Positions 34,288 to 45,963 of a stretch of DNA of 64,000 bases are shown piece by piece (position 1 is the first letter of the stretch; each line of letters begins with the position of its first letter). The stretch lies in assembly GCA_002709005.1 (NCBI GenBank), contig PAPH01000044.1:124001-188000 (forward strand), in the 5' to 3' direction. Under the pieces are notes generated by a model that worked only from the letters and a program-made list of their open reading frames with translations, did no database searches and was not told where the DNA came from. Origin of the DNA: Hyphomicrobiales bacterium (lineage in GTDB: Bacteria > Pseudomonadota > Alphaproteobacteria > Rhizobiales > Rhizobiaceae). A program made the translations under genes and the position numbers.

Positions 34288-35640
34288 TCAGGCGGCGCTG
34301 CGCACGCCGGCGATCACCCCGACCAGGCCCTCGACGATGGATTCGATCTGGCCCAGATCGTCGCCCTCCGCCATCACCCGGATCAAGGGCTCGGTGCCGG
34401 AGGGACGGATGACGAGCCGGCCCTTGCCGGCGAGCTCGGCCTCGGCCTCGCGGATGGCCTCCTTGACGTGGGCATCCTTGAGCGGCTCACCGCCGCCGAA
34501 GCGGACGTTCTTGAGAAGCTGCGGCACCGGCTCGAAGCGCCGGCACACTTCCGAGACCGGACGGTCCATCCGCTTGACGCAGGCGAGCACCTGGAGCGCG
34601 GCGACGAGACCGTCGCCGGTGGTGGCGAAATCGGACATGACGATATGGCCCGACTGCTCACCGCCGAGATTGTAGTCGTTCTGGCGCATATGCTCGACGA
34701 CATAGCGATCGCCGACCTTGGTACGGACGAGATCCATGCCCTTGTCGTTGAGGAATCGCTCGAGACCGAGATTGGACATCACGGTCGCCACCAGGCCGTT
34801 GCCGCGCAGGATGCCGTCGGACGCCCAGGATTCGGCGATCAGCGCCATCAACTGGTCACCATCGACGATCGCACCGTTCTCGTCGACGATCAGCACCCGG
34901 TCGGCGTCGCCGTCGAGCGCGATGCCAATATCGGCGCGCACCTCGTGCACCTTCTTGGCGAGCGCCACCGGGTGGGTGGAGCCGCAATTGAGGTTGATGT
35001 TGGTGCCGTTGGGTTCGTTGCCGATGGTCACGACCTCGGCGCCGAGCTCCCAGAGTGCGGCGGGAGCGACCTTGTAGGCAGCGCCATTGGCGCAGTCGAT
35101 TGCCACCCGCATGCCCGACAGCGTGATGTCGCGCGGCATGGTGCGCTTGGCGAATTCGATATAGCGGTCGTGAACACCGTCGACGCGTTTGGCCCGGCCG
35201 ATCGCATCGGCGGGCGCGAGACACAGCGACACCTCGTTGTCGAGCATCGCCTCGATCTGCTTCTCGATCTCGTCGGAAAGCTTGAAGCCGTCCGGGCCGA
35301 AGAGTTTGATGCCGTTGTCCTGATAGGGATTGTGCGAAGCCGAGATCATCACGCCGATGTCTGCGCGCAGTGACCGCGTCAGCATGGCTACCGCCGGGGT
35401 CGGGATAGGCCCGAGAAGGAAGACATCGAGTCCGGCCGCGGTGAAGCCTGCAACCAAGGCGTTTTCCAGCATGTAGCCCGAAAGCCGCGTATCCTTGCCG
35501 ATGACGACGCGGTTGCGGTGTTCGCCACGCTTGAACAGATTGCCGACGGCAATGCCGACTTTCATCGCAACGTCCGGCGTCATCGGGGCGGTATTCGACC
35601 GCCCCCGGATACCGTCGGTTCCGAAATAGCGCTTGCTCAT
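34288..35640 (-). CDS. glmM: phosphoglucosamine mutase GlmM
   Basis: In this 450-residue enzyme the active-site Ser102 is in [15 protein letters not shown], the Mg2+ loop is DGDADR ([14 protein letters not shown]), the sugar-binding loop is GGEQSGH and the phosphate-binding loop [12 protein letters not shown]. It converts glucosamine-6-phosphate to glucosamine-1-phosphate for UDP-GlcNAc, feeding peptidoglycan and lipid A. AAGGGGGA precedes the ATG. ftsH-glmM adjacency is widespread in bacteria, but here an ftsH terminator separates them. Confidence 0.97.
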   Translation of the reverse strand: MSKRYFGTDGIRGRSNTAPMTPDVAMKVGIAVGNLFKRGEHRNRVVIGKDTRLSGYMLENALVAGFTAAGLDVFLLGPIPTPAVAMLTRSLRADIGVMISASHNPYQDNGIKLFGPDGFKLSDEIEKQIEAMLDNEVSLCLAPADAIGRAKRVDGVHDRYIEFAKRTMPRDITLSGMRVAIDCANGAAYKVAPAALWELGAEVVTIGNEPNGTNINLNCGSTHPVALAKKVHEVRADIGIALDGDADRVLIVDENGAIVDGDQLMALIAESWASDGILRGNGLVATVMSNLGLERFLNDKGMDLVRTKVGDRYVVEHMRQNDYNLGGEQSGHIVMSDFATTGDGLVAALQVLACVKRMDRPVSEVCRRFEPVPQLLKNVRFGGGEPLKDAHVKEAIREAEAELAGKGRLVIRPSGTEPLIRVMAEGDDLGQIESIVEGLVGVIAGVRSAA

Positions 35641-35876
35641 TTATTTAGTCCCCCTTGCAGGCCGCGCGGGACTGTCAGCCGTCCCGTATTCCCCTGCCGC
35701 GGCCGTGATTCGGTGCCCAGTTCGGGAAGTATCGTCGTATTCTGATACCCATTCGACCACAAAAACCGGAAATCAGAATTTATTTCACTTCGTTTCAAGC
35801 GAGAAATCGCGGGCCTTGGTTGACGGAAGCTTTACCGCACCATGCCCGGCCTCTGCCAGCCGGCGCTCGTGGAAGG

Positions 35877-35908
35877 CAAAAGAAAAGGCCGGCGCTGGGC
35901 CGGCCTTT
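35877..35908 (-). terminator. intrinsic terminator of ftsH
   Basis: The 10-bp stem AAAGGCCGGC/GCCGGCCTTT with a 5-nt loop is followed on the minus strand by a T-rich run (TTTTCTTTTG), 24 bp past the ftsH stop. Confidence 0.88.
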
Positions 35909-35932
35909 CCAATCCATCGAATGGACGATGCT

Positions 35933-37864
<1,932 letters not shown>

Positions 37865-37970
37865 CCTATTCCCCAACGGGTGACGGCCTCGACACGGCCG
37901 GTGCGGCGACAAGCGCCGAATGTTTGTTTCAACATAGGTTTCCGAGGCCGGTTTGCCAAGGAGAATGCCA

Positions 37971-39236
37971 TCAGATGGGTTCGCCCACCGCCATCCAATC
38001 GCGCCACGGGCAGCGCGGAAAACGCATGCGCCCGGCAAGACCGCCCAGCGCATCGGCCCGCGCGGCCTCGAAAACCGGCATCAGTCGCGACAGCCGACCG
38101 CAGGATCGCGCTATCTCCGGAGCCCCTGATCCGTCACCCTTGCGGACCAATTCCGGCGAAATTCCGTATCGGCCTCCGCCTGCGATCGAAAGACATTCCA
38201 CCGGATCGCGGTTTTCAATCCGGTAACGGCCGTCCCACAGAATCCGGCGGCCCGGTTCAATGCTGATTTCCGCGACGTTTCGCCGCTCGCGCCGCAAGGC
38301 TATGTCGCTGCCCCTGTGCTGGATCAGAACGCGGCCGACCGTCAGCCGCCCGACATCTGAGCCGTCAAGTAATTCACCGAGACGTTCGCGACCGTGGCGA
38401 TCGAGCCCGCGCGCCCGTCCGCCCGCCATGTCGATGAGCGAGCGCAGGCAGTCGAGCGCCAGATCCCGATCGAGCCCGGAGAGGTCGAAGCGGAAGAGAT
38501 CGTCCTCGTCGCGGACGGCGCGGGCGCCGATCGCCTCGCCCGCTTCCGCCGCGCGCTGCGTGCGGCTCCGCCACCGCGCCGTGAGATTTTCGGCCGCGAC
38601 GCCCGCCTCGCGCAGTCTCACACGCTCGAAACGGCGATCGCCGTTCGAGGGGTCATCGATCCAGCCGAGCCCGGAGGCGGAGAGATGGGCGCGGATCGCG
38701 GCACGGGAAAGATGGAGAAAGGGGCGGAGAAACCAGACGGCCTCGTCGTACAGGGTCGCGGGCGGAATGCCGGTCAGTCCCTCGCCCTCCGAACTGCGGG
38801 CCTGGCGCATGGCAAGCGTCTCGGCCTGGTCGCCCGCCGTGTGAGCCGTAACGATGGCGCAGAGATCGAGACGGCGGGCGGCGCCGGACAGAAGCGCGTA
38901 GCGGGCCTGACGCGCGGCGGCCTGAATGCCGGTCTTCGGCTTGGCGCCCAGCCAGTGCAGCGTTTCGTGCCGGGCACCGAGACGTTCGGCGAGGCCGGCG
39001 ACATGCTTCGCCTCGGCGCCGGATTGGGGTCGCAGGCCGTGATCGACGGTGAGCGCGACGATGCGGCCATGACCGGCGCTGCGGCAGAGCGCGCTCAACA
39101 GTCCGGTGGAATCGCTGCCGCCGGATATGGCGACACCGATGGCGCGACTGTCGGAAAGGGAATTAAGAAATCGTGCGGCGGCACGAAGGACGGGCGACCC
39201 GTCAGGTTGGGCGGCGTCGGACGACGATCCCGCCAC
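37971..39236 (-). CDS. tilS: tRNA(Ile)-lysidine synthetase TilS
   Basis: The PP-loop [10 protein letters not shown] identifies the N-type ATP pyrophosphatase; [16 protein letters not shown] and [16 protein letters not shown] follow as in TilS. It modifies C34 of tRNA-Ile2(CAT) to lysidine. The start is probably the GTG at 39236, 5 bp past the cpoB stop (421 residues). A TTG at 39248, inside the cpoB stop region, is the alternative. The ORF-track start lies inside cpoB and is not credible. The C-terminal half is divergent, as is usual for alphaproteobacterial TilS. Confidence 0.88.
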   Translation of the reverse strand: MAGSSSDAAQPDGSPVLRAAARFLNSLSDSRAIGVAISGGSDSTGLLSALCRSAGHGRIVALTVDHGLRPQSGAEAKHVAGLAERLGARHETLHWLGAKPKTGIQAAARQARYALLSGAARRLDLCAIVTAHTAGDQAETLAMRQARSSEGEGLTGIPPATLYDEAVWFLRPFLHLSRAAIRAHLSASGLGWIDDPSNGDRRFERVRLREAGVAAENLTARWRSRTQRAAEAGEAIGARAVRDEDDLFRFDLSGLDRDLALDCLRSLIDMAGGRARGLDRHGRERLGELLDGSDVGRLTVGRVLIQHRGSDIALRRERRNVAEISIEPGRRILWDGRYRIENRDPVECLSIAGGGRYGISPELVRKGDGSGAPEIARSCGRLSRLMPVFEAARADALGGLAGRMRFPRCPWRDWMAVGEPI

Positions 39237-39241
39237 GGTCC

Positions 39242-40192
39242 TCAGCAACTCGCCTTGAGCTGTTCCTGCTGGACCTTGGAGCGGACGGCCTGGGTGGCGC
39301 CCGGATAGTTCGTCAGCGTCTGGCGATAGGTAGCGCAAGCCGGCTCGCGCTTGTCGAGTGCTGCCAGCGACATGCCGAGCTTCAGCATGGTGTCGGCACC
39401 CTTTTCGGCCTGCGGGAATTTTTCGTGCGCGTCGAGAAAGGTCTTCGCCGCGTCGGTGTAATTGCCTTGCGAGAACTGCGCCTCGCCGAGCCAGAACATG
39501 GCGTTCGGCGTCTGCGCGTCACCCGGATAGATATCGACGAAATCCCGGAACACCTGCTCGGCAAGTTGGTAGTCGCCCGCCAGCATGTGGCTGTAGCCCG
39601 CCTGATAGAGATCGCCGGGATTGTTGAGCGAGGCGGTTTCGGTCGCGTTGCCGCTCGGAATCTCGTCGGCGTTCGAACTGACCGGATTGCCGTCCTGGTC
39701 GAAGGTGATGGAGCCGAGCGTCCGTTCCGGCGTGCCGATTTGCGGGTTGGGCGTAGTCGAGGCGGTCGCACCGTCCTCGACGCCCGGCAACTGGTCGGTG
39801 CCGGCATGGTCCATCGGCACCTCCTCGGTCACCGCCGGATCGGCGGCAGCCGGGCCGGCGTCGGTGCGGTCGCCATTGCCACCGCCGCCCTCGAGCTGCT
39901 GGAAGCGGAACTCGTTGTCTTCCTGCATCTGGCGAATGCGCTCTTCCATCTGCAGAAGCTGGAAGCCCAGTTCCTCGATCTTGCCGTTGAGGCTGCGCAC
40001 CTGCTCCTCGAGCTGGCCGATTCGATAGGTCTCGTCGGCCGACTGGACTTTGATCACATGTTCCGTGGGTTTTGCTTCGCCCAGGAGCGGAAGCTTCGAC
40101 CACAGCGGAGCGGCCTGAGCCGTCGCAATGGTGCCGGCCAGAATCGCCGCCAGCACACCCATCTGACACGTACCGCGGATAATTTTTCTCAC
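39242..40192 (-). CDS. cpoB: Tol-Pal system protein CpoB (YbgF)
   Basis: I choose the GTG at 40192, with GGGAG nine bases upstream, because it yields an intact signal peptide (n-region RKIIRGTCQ, cleavage near ATAQA), 316 residues in all. The mature protein has a trimerising coiled coil (IGQLEEQVRSLNGKIEELGF), a Gly/Asp/Pro linker and C-terminal TPR repeats (LYQAGYSHMLAGDYQLAEQVF, FWLGEAQFSQGNYTDAAKTF, MLKLGMSLAALDKREPACATY). CpoB coordinates peptidoglycan synthesis with Tol constriction. It follows pal but is separated from it by a terminator. Confidence 0.92.
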   Translation of the reverse strand: MRKIIRGTCQMGVLAAILAGTIATAQAAPLWSKLPLLGEAKPTEHVIKVQSADETYRIGQLEEQVRSLNGKIEELGFQLLQMEERIRQMQEDNEFRFQQLEGGGGNGDRTDAGPAAADPAVTEEVPMDHAGTDQLPGVEDGATASTTPNPQIGTPERTLGSITFDQDGNPVSSNADEIPSGNATETASLNNPGDLYQAGYSHMLAGDYQLAEQVFRDFVDIYPGDAQTPNAMFWLGEAQFSQGNYTDAAKTFLDAHEKFPQAEKGADTMLKLGMSLAALDKREPACATYRQTLTNYPGATQAVRSKVQQEQLKASC

Positions 40193-40332
40193 GTAATAGA
40201 GCTCCCGGTCTGTTTCTCGGACGTTCGGGGACCCGCGGCATGACCGGAGAGCCCCCGCCCTCACCGCCGGATTATCTCCGAGATGCCCGCTGAATCAACG
40301 TATAAACGGGCCAAAATTATGGTGAGGTCATG

Positions 40333-40359
40333 AAAAAAGGCGGCCCGGAGAGCCGCCTT
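40333..40359 (-). terminator. intrinsic terminator after pal
   Basis: The 8-bp stem AAGGCGGC/GCCGCCTT with a 7-nt loop is followed on the minus strand by TTTTTT, 37 bp past the pal stop. It would set the end of the tol-pal transcript and lower read-through into cpoB. Confidence 0.8.
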
Positions 40360-40395
40360 CTCACGTTTCTTTCGACTGACGAGCCTTCGGGCCGA

Positions 40396-40896
40396 TCAGC
40401 TTCCGGCGCCGCCGAGCACGGTGACAGCGCGACGGTTCTGCGACCAGCAGGAGATGTCGTCGCAAACGGCGACCGGACGTTCCTTGCCGTAGGAAATGGT
40501 CTGCATCTGGCTCGCCGGCACGCCCTTGGAGGCGAGATACGACTTGGTGGCCGCCGCACGGCGAGCGCCGAGTGCCAGGTTGTATTCGCGGGTGCCGCGT
40601 TCGTCGGCATGGCCTTCGACAGTGATGCGGTACTGCGGGTAACGCGCCAGCCACTGGGCCTGCTTGTCGAGCGTTGCGGCGGCATCCGGACGGATCGACG
40701 AGGAGTCGGTGTCAAAGAAGATGCGGTCGCCGACATTGACCGTGAAGTCCTGCTGCGAGCCCGGAGTGGCGGAGTTCAGACCCAGTTCGCCGGCATTGTT
40801 CGGCAGGGTCTTCTTGCTGGCGCAACCGGTGACGGCGAGTGCGGTGACAAGCGCGATCACGGCCGGATTGGTGGCGAGAGTAAGCATGCGGCCCAT
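40396..40896 (-). CDS. pal: peptidoglycan-associated lipoprotein Pal
   Basis: This 166-residue lipoprotein precursor has the lipobox LAVTGC and acylated Cys25. The C-terminal OmpA-like domain binds peptidoglycan (IFFDTDSSSIRPDA, VEGHADERGTREYNLALGARRA, SYGKERP). The two Cys near the C-terminus (AVCDDISCWSQNRR) are typical. It tethers the outer membrane and works with TolB. GGAGG precedes the ATG. There are two GGTTAATC repeats and a near-consensus CtrA box upstream. Confidence 0.96.
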   Translation of the reverse strand: MGRMLTLATNPAVIALVTALAVTGCASKKTLPNNAGELGLNSATPGSQQDFTVNVGDRIFFDTDSSSIRPDAAATLDKQAQWLARYPQYRITVEGHADERGTREYNLALGARRAAATKSYLASKGVPASQMQTISYGKERPVAVCDDISCWSQNRRAVTVLGGAGS

Positions 40897-40942
40897 GGCC
40901 GGCCTCCTTCAGTGTTGTGGTTGACCGAATGTAACCCGAAGC

Positions 40943-40974
40943 GGTTAATCGGCCTTGAACCGGCGTGGTTAATC
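40943..40974 (-). promoter_or_regulatory. repeated GGTTAATC and near-consensus CtrA box upstream of pal
   Basis: GGTTAATC occurs at 40943 and 40967, 24 bp apart. Within the span TTAA-TCGGCCT-TGAAC (40945-40960) matches TTAA-N7-TTAAC with one mismatch. The site lies about 50 bp upstream of pal, suggesting a separate pal promoter under CtrA influence. Confidence 0.4.
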
Positions 40975-41044
40975 TATGGTAAAAATCCGCCGCTTTGGCC
41001 CCGTTTGAAACGAAAATACGGCACGAAAGCGGCAGAAATCCGGC

Positions 41045-42349
41045 TTATTCGAGAAGTGGCGACCAGGCTGGGTCGGAGGCGTAACCGGGGGTCTGGACCT
41101 GCTGCTCGTTGTAGCCCGTCAGATCGATCGAATAGATCTGCGGACCGCCGGCCCCCGCCGGCTGACGGAAGAACATCAGCACGCGGCCGTTGGGCGCCCA
41201 GGTCGGACCCTCGTTGTGGAAGCCCGTGGTCAGGATGCGTTCGCCCGAACCGTCCGGACGCATCACCCCGATCGAGAACTTGCCGCCCGACTGCTTGGTG
41301 AACGCAATCAGGTCACCGCGCGGCGACCAGACCGGCGTCGAGTAGGAACCGTCGCCGAACGAGATGCGCTGCTGGCCGGAACCATCGGCATTCATCTTGT
41401 AAAGCTGCTGGCGTCCGCCACGGTCGCTTTCGAACACGATCTGCTGGCTGTCCGGCGAATAGGACGGGGAGGTATCGATCGCCGCCGTATCGGTGAGACG
41501 GGTGGTGGCACGCGAGCGCAGGTCCATCGCGTAGATGTTGGCGTTGCCGCCTTCCTGCAGGCTCATGATGATCCGCTGGCCGTCCGGCGAGAAGCGCGGC
41601 GAGAACGTCATGCCGGGGAAATTGCCGACGAGTTCGCGCTGCCCGGTCTCGAGTTGCAGCAGATAAACGCGCGGCTGGCCGCCCTCGAAGGACATGTAGG
41701 TGATTTCCTGGCGGTTCGGGGAGAAGCGCGGGGTCAGCACGATGTCGTTGCCCGAGGTCAGCATGCGCGCATTGGCCCCGTCCTGGTCCATGATGGCGAG
41801 CTGCTTCTGGCGATTGTTCTTCGGACCGGTCTCGGAGACGAAGACGACGCGGCTGTCGAAATAGCCCTTCTCGCCGGTCAGCCGCTCATAGATGGCGTCG
41901 GCGATGATGTGAGCCACACGGCGCCAGTTTTCCGGCCGGGTGAAGAACTGCTCGCCGGAAAGCTGCTGGTTGGCGAAGGTGTCCCAAAGCCGGTATTCGG
42001 CGCGCAGCCGGCCATCTGCTTCCTGCACGACACGACCGGTGACCAGCGCCTGGGCGTTGATTGCCGTCCAGTCCGGAAAGCGCGGCGTCTGGTCGGGATT
42101 GGCGATCTTCTCGATGAAAGCCGCGCGGTTGACCGGGGCGAAAAGGCCGGACCGTTTAAGGTCGGCCTCGACGACGCCCGACACCTTGGCGCCGATGTCG
42201 TCGTTCGACTGGAAGTCGGTTATCGCGATCGGCAGCGGTTCGACATTGGCCTTGTTGATGTCGATCTCGACGACGGCGAACGCCGGGCGGGCGGCGAAAG
42301 CCACGACCATGGCGGCCATCAGGAAGACGATTTTGCTCAGTTTGGGCAT
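41045..42349 (-). CDS. tolB: Tol-Pal periplasmic beta-propeller protein TolB
   Basis: The 434-residue precursor has a signal peptide ending ARPAFA. It has an N-terminal mixed domain ([31 protein letters not shown]) and a six-bladed propeller whose blades repeat [10 protein letters not shown]-like units ([76 protein letters not shown]). It binds Pal and TolA at the division site. It lies 14 bp after tolA. Confidence 0.96.
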   Translation of the reverse strand: MPKLSKIVFLMAAMVVAFAARPAFAVVEIDINKANVEPLPIAITDFQSNDDIGAKVSGVVEADLKRSGLFAPVNRAAFIEKIANPDQTPRFPDWTAINAQALVTGRVVQEADGRLRAEYRLWDTFANQQLSGEQFFTRPENWRRVAHIIADAIYERLTGEKGYFDSRVVFVSETGPKNNRQKQLAIMDQDGANARMLTSGNDIVLTPRFSPNRQEITYMSFEGGQPRVYLLQLETGQRELVGNFPGMTFSPRFSPDGQRIIMSLQEGGNANIYAMDLRSRATTRLTDTAAIDTSPSYSPDSQQIVFESDRGGRQQLYKMNADGSGQQRISFGDGSYSTPVWSPRGDLIAFTKQSGGKFSIGVMRPDGSGERILTTGFHNEGPTWAPNGRVLMFFRQPAGAGGPQIYSIDLTGYNEQQVQTPGYASDPAWSPLLE

Positions 42350-42363
42350 AGGTCAGCCTCTCT

Positions 42364-43479
42364 TTAGAACATCTGGCTCGGGTCGAAATTCACGATGACT
42401 TCCGACCACGAAGCATATTTGTCGGCGGGCAGCTGATAGGGCTGCGCCCTGAGAACGGCGCGCTTGGCGCTGCCGGCGAGTGTCGAACGGGTGCCGGCCG
42501 ATCCGCCGGTGGCGGTGACTTCCGGATTGCCGATGATGTTGCCAGTCTGGTCGAGGCGCATCTTCACCACCACCCGCACATCTTCACCGTCGGCCATGCC
42601 CGGAATGATATTCCAGTATTTCTGGATCTGCCCGCGCAGCGCATCCATTTCGCTGAGCGACAGGGTTTCGCCGCGCGTGGTCTTCGATCCACCGAGCGAC
42701 GCGGTCTCGGTCGAGCGCTTGGCGCCGCCGCCCTTGGCCTCGTCCTTGTTCAGAAGCGCCGCGATCTCGTCGGCGTTGAAGTCGCTGTCCTTGGCGGAGG
42801 ACGCGCTCGACTTCTCCTGCTTCTTCTCGGCCGGCTTCTCGCTCTTTTTCTCGGCGGTCTCGGTCGGCTGCGGCTTCGGCGTCTCGGGCTTCGGCCGCGT
42901 GGACGGCACCGGACCCGCGGTCGGCAACTGTTCGAAGGCGGGCTCCTCCGGCGCGTTCTCGATGGCCTCGGCGAGCGGATCGGGCTCGGGCGGCAGTGCG
43001 GCGACCTCGGTTTCCTGCGGCGCCTCGGGCTTCGGCTCGGCGACAGGTTCGGGTTTCGGCTCCGGCTCGGGCTGCGGCGCGGGCGCGGCCTCCTCGACCG
43101 GCTTCGGCTCCGGCTGGGGTTCGGGATCAGGCTCCGGCGTCGGTACCGGTTTTTCCGCCGGCTTCGGCGGCGCCTCGGCAACGATCTCGCGTTCGGCGGG
43201 CTTCGGCGCCTTGTTGGTCAGGTCGACCTTGTTCTCGCCCACGTTCTCGGCGTCCTGAACCGGATCGGGCCGCTGCGTCGGCGTCGGCGCTGATTTCTCC
43301 GCGAGCGGCGCCTTCTTGTCGCCCTGCTGGATCTGGGTGATCGATTCCACCGGCACGATGTCGACGGGCAAAGCCTCGACGTCCGCAACCTCGAGGGTAC
43401 GGGGAGAGGAGAAACTGGACAGGGCGAACCCGATAAGGAGCGCGTGCAGTCCAGCCGATATGATGATGCTGCCTCTCAT
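42364..43479 (-). CDS. tolA: Tol-Pal energy-transducing protein TolA
   Basis: This 371-residue protein has an N-terminal membrane helix (IIISAGLHALLIGFALSSF) and a long Pro/Glu/Lys-rich periplasmic spacer of (E/K)P-type repeats at about 60-230. This replaces the Ala/Lys helix of E. coli TolA and is usual for alphaproteobacteria. The C-terminal TonB-like domain follows (MDALRGQIQKYWNIIPG, VVVKMRLDQTGNIIGNPEV, KYASWSEVIVNFDPSQMF). It spans the periplasm from TolQR to TolB/Pal. Confidence 0.95.
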   Translation of the reverse strand: MRGSIIISAGLHALLIGFALSSFSSPRTLEVADVEALPVDIVPVESITQIQQGDKKAPLAEKSAPTPTQRPDPVQDAENVGENKVDLTNKAPKPAEREIVAEAPPKPAEKPVPTPEPDPEPQPEPKPVEEAAPAPQPEPEPKPEPVAEPKPEAPQETEVAALPPEPDPLAEAIENAPEEPAFEQLPTAGPVPSTRPKPETPKPQPTETAEKKSEKPAEKKQEKSSASSAKDSDFNADEIAALLNKDEAKGGGAKRSTETASLGGSKTTRGETLSLSEMDALRGQIQKYWNIIPGMADGEDVRVVVKMRLDQTGNIIGNPEVTATGGSAGTRSTLAGSAKRAVLRAQPYQLPADKYASWSEVIVNFDPSQMF

Positions 43480-43489
43480 GGGCGGAAAA

Positions 43490-43942
<453 letters not shown>

Positions 43943-43972
43943 ATGTGCGTCTCCCCTGCTGGGATGAAAGTC

Positions 43973-44689
43973 TTATTCGGCGGCTTGGCGCGACTGCAGC
44001 CGCTCGTCGATCTGGCGCGAGAGAATGCCCGAGAATTCGTCGGCGAAGCCTTCGAGCCGTGCGCTGATCTTGCCGGCGTCGGCGGAGAACTTGTTGTAGG
44101 CGATGACGGCGGGAATGGCGGCGAGAAGGCCGATGGCGGTAGCGAGCAGCGCCTCCGCGATACCGGGTGCCACGACGGCGAGGTTGGTCGATTTCGAGCC
44201 GGCGATCGCCTGGAAGGAGGTCATGATGCCGACCACGGTGCCGAACAGGCCGATAAAGGGGGCGGCCGAACCGATCGTGGCGAGCGAGCCGAGACGCGCC
44301 TCGAGCGCGTCCGATTCCCGCGCCAGCGTCACGTCCATCGCCTTGTCGATGCGCATCTGCAGCCCGATCGGCGACTTGGCGCCCCGCTCGAAGGACTTCT
44401 TCCACTCGCGCATGGCGGCTACGAAGATCGCGCCCATGCCCGAGGACTTGCGGTCGGACAGGGAACGGTAAAGCTCCTCGAGCGACTGACCCGACCAGAA
44501 GACCTGCTCGAACTTGTCGAGCTGGCGGCGTACGCGGTTATAGGTAACGACCTTGTCGACGACGATCGCCCAGGTCCAGATCGAGGCCCCGATCAGTCCC
44601 AGCATCACCAGCTTGACGACGAAACCCGCCTGCATGAAGAGAGACCACAACGTCACGTCGCTCGTCGCAGCCAGTCCAACCTGTTCCAT
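43973..44689 (-). CDS. tolQ: Tol-Pal proton-channel subunit TolQ
   Basis: The start is set at the ATG at 44689 (MEQVGLAATSDVTLWSLF) with CGAGGGC upstream, giving 238 residues. There are three membrane helices, including the ExbB/TolQ signature SAAPFIGLFGTVVGIMTSFQAI and PGIAEALLATAIGLLAAIPAVIAYN. It forms the stator-like proton channel with TolR. It heads tolQRAB-pal. In most Rhizobiales ybgC directly precedes tolQ, whereas here ybgC is 4.7 kb away. Confidence 0.96.
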   Translation of the reverse strand: MEQVGLAATSDVTLWSLFMQAGFVVKLVMLGLIGASIWTWAIVVDKVVTYNRVRRQLDKFEQVFWSGQSLEELYRSLSDRKSSGMGAIFVAAMREWKKSFERGAKSPIGLQMRIDKAMDVTLARESDALEARLGSLATIGSAAPFIGLFGTVVGIMTSFQAIAGSKSTNLAVVAPGIAEALLATAIGLLAAIPAVIAYNKFSADAGKISARLEGFADEFSGILSRQIDERLQSRQAAE

Positions 44690-45064
44690 TTCGATAGCCC
44701 TCGAATCCAAACGCCCGGCGGTTACACCGGGCGGCCAAGACTTCACTCTTTGCCGGAGAAACCGCGAGCCGGGGGAAGTCCCTACTCGCCGTGACCTTCT
44801 CACGGCCAATTTTGGTTAAAGGATGGCGCTTTTCCCCAACCTCTTACCGATGGCCGCCATTAATGCCCCATTATGGTTAAGGCTTCGTTAGGAACCTCGA
44901 AATCCCGGCACCAAAGGGCTTTGGGGAACAAATGCCCCGATGCAGGGTTCTATCTGCCATGACGAGAACCGAGTGGATTTTGCTGCGTCGCAGCGCGCCA
45001 GAACGCGCCGGGCGGCTGATTCCGCAATTTTCGTCCCCTCACCTCACATCGAACGGAGGTCGCC
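44690..45064. other. 375-bp divergent gap between tolQ and ku
   Basis: No ORF. It contains a hairpin CGCCCGG-N8-CCGGGCG near 44711-44733 close to the tolQ start, several TTAA elements (TTAA-TGCCCCA-TTAT at 44860, a weak CtrA-like box) and the ku ribosome site GGAGG. It marks the edge of the block that separates tolQ from ybgC. Confidence 0.5.
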
Positions 45065-45955
45065 ATGGCGCCGCGTAGCCTGTGGAAGGGACAGATCCGC
45101 CTGTCGCTGGTCTCCATTCCCGTCGAACTGTTCAGCGCCACCAAGACGTCCGGGCGCACCAGCTTCCGCCAGATCCACGAGCCGTCGGGCAAACCGATCC
45201 ATTACGAAAAGGTGGTTCAGGGAATCGGCCCCATCGACACCGACGATATCGTCAAGGGCTACGAGCTCGACGACGGCAAGTACATCACCCTCGACCCCGA
45301 GGAAATCGATGCGGTGAAGCTCGAGACCAAGCGGGTGATGGACCTCGTGCAGTTCGTCGATGCCTGCGAAATCCCGCCGCTCTATTACGACAAGCCCTAT
45401 TATCTGGTCCCTACTGGCGACGTCGCGGAGGAGGCCTATCAGGTCATCCGCGACGCCCTGAGGGATTCCGGCAAGGTGGGGCTCGGCCAGCTGACGATGC
45501 GCGGCAGGGAATATCTCGCCGCCGTCCGGCCCTGCGGCAACGGCCTGCTTCTTGAGACCCTGCATTATGAAGACGAACTGCGCGACGCCGATCCAACCTT
45601 CAAGGGCATCCCGAAGAAGAAGTCGGACGCTGACCTCCTCGACGTGGCCACCGCTCTGATCGAGCGGAAATCCGGTCCCTTCGACGCATCCGCTTTCAAG
45701 GATCACTACGAAAACGCGCTCAAGGAACTGATCGCCAGGAAGAAGAAGGGCAAGAAGATCGAGATCGATGAGGAGGATGACGATTCATCTGCCAACAACG
45801 ACAACGTGGTCGACCTGATGGCGGCACTGAAAAAGAGCCTCGGCGGCGACGAGAAGGGCAAGGCCAAGTCTGCCCCGTCATCCAAGTCTGCCCCGTCATC
45901 CAAGTCTGCCTCGTCATCCAAGTCGTCCTCGACGCGGAAGAAGAAGTCGGCGTGA
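45065..45955 (+). CDS. ku: bacterial non-homologous end-joining protein Ku
   Basis: In this 296-residue protein the conserved Ku core runs from RSLWKGQIRLSLVSIPVELF through IHYEKVVQG, DDIVKGYELDDGKYITLDPEEI and FKDHYENALKELIARK. Ku homodimers ring DNA ends and recruit LigD. The C-terminal tail is Lys/Ser-rich with three exact or near-exact 18-bp repeats (SAPSSK), probably a DNA-binding extension. ligD starts 8 bp downstream on the same strand, so this is the two-gene NHEJ operon. Confidence 0.96.
   Translation: MAPRSLWKGQIRLSLVSIPVELFSATKTSGRTSFRQIHEPSGKPIHYEKVVQGIGPIDTDDIVKGYELDDGKYITLDPEEIDAVKLETKRVMDLVQFVDACEIPPLYYDKPYYLVPTGDVAEEAYQVIRDALRDSGKVGLGQLTMRGREYLAAVRPCGNGLLLETLHYEDELRDADPTFKGIPKKKSDADLLDVATALIERKSGPFDASAFKDHYENALKELIARKKKGKKIEIDEEDDDSSANNDNVVDLMAALKKSLGGDEKGKAKSAPSSKSAPSSKSASSSKSSSTRKKKSA
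45869..45922 (+). repeat. three tandem 18-bp repeats in the ku C-terminus
   Basis: The unit TCTGCCCCGTCATCCAAG is repeated three times, the third with one substitution, coding for SAPSSK/SASSSK. In-frame expansion or contraction by slippage would change tail length without breaking the gene. Confidence 0.9.
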
Positions 45956-45963
45956 GGTAATCC

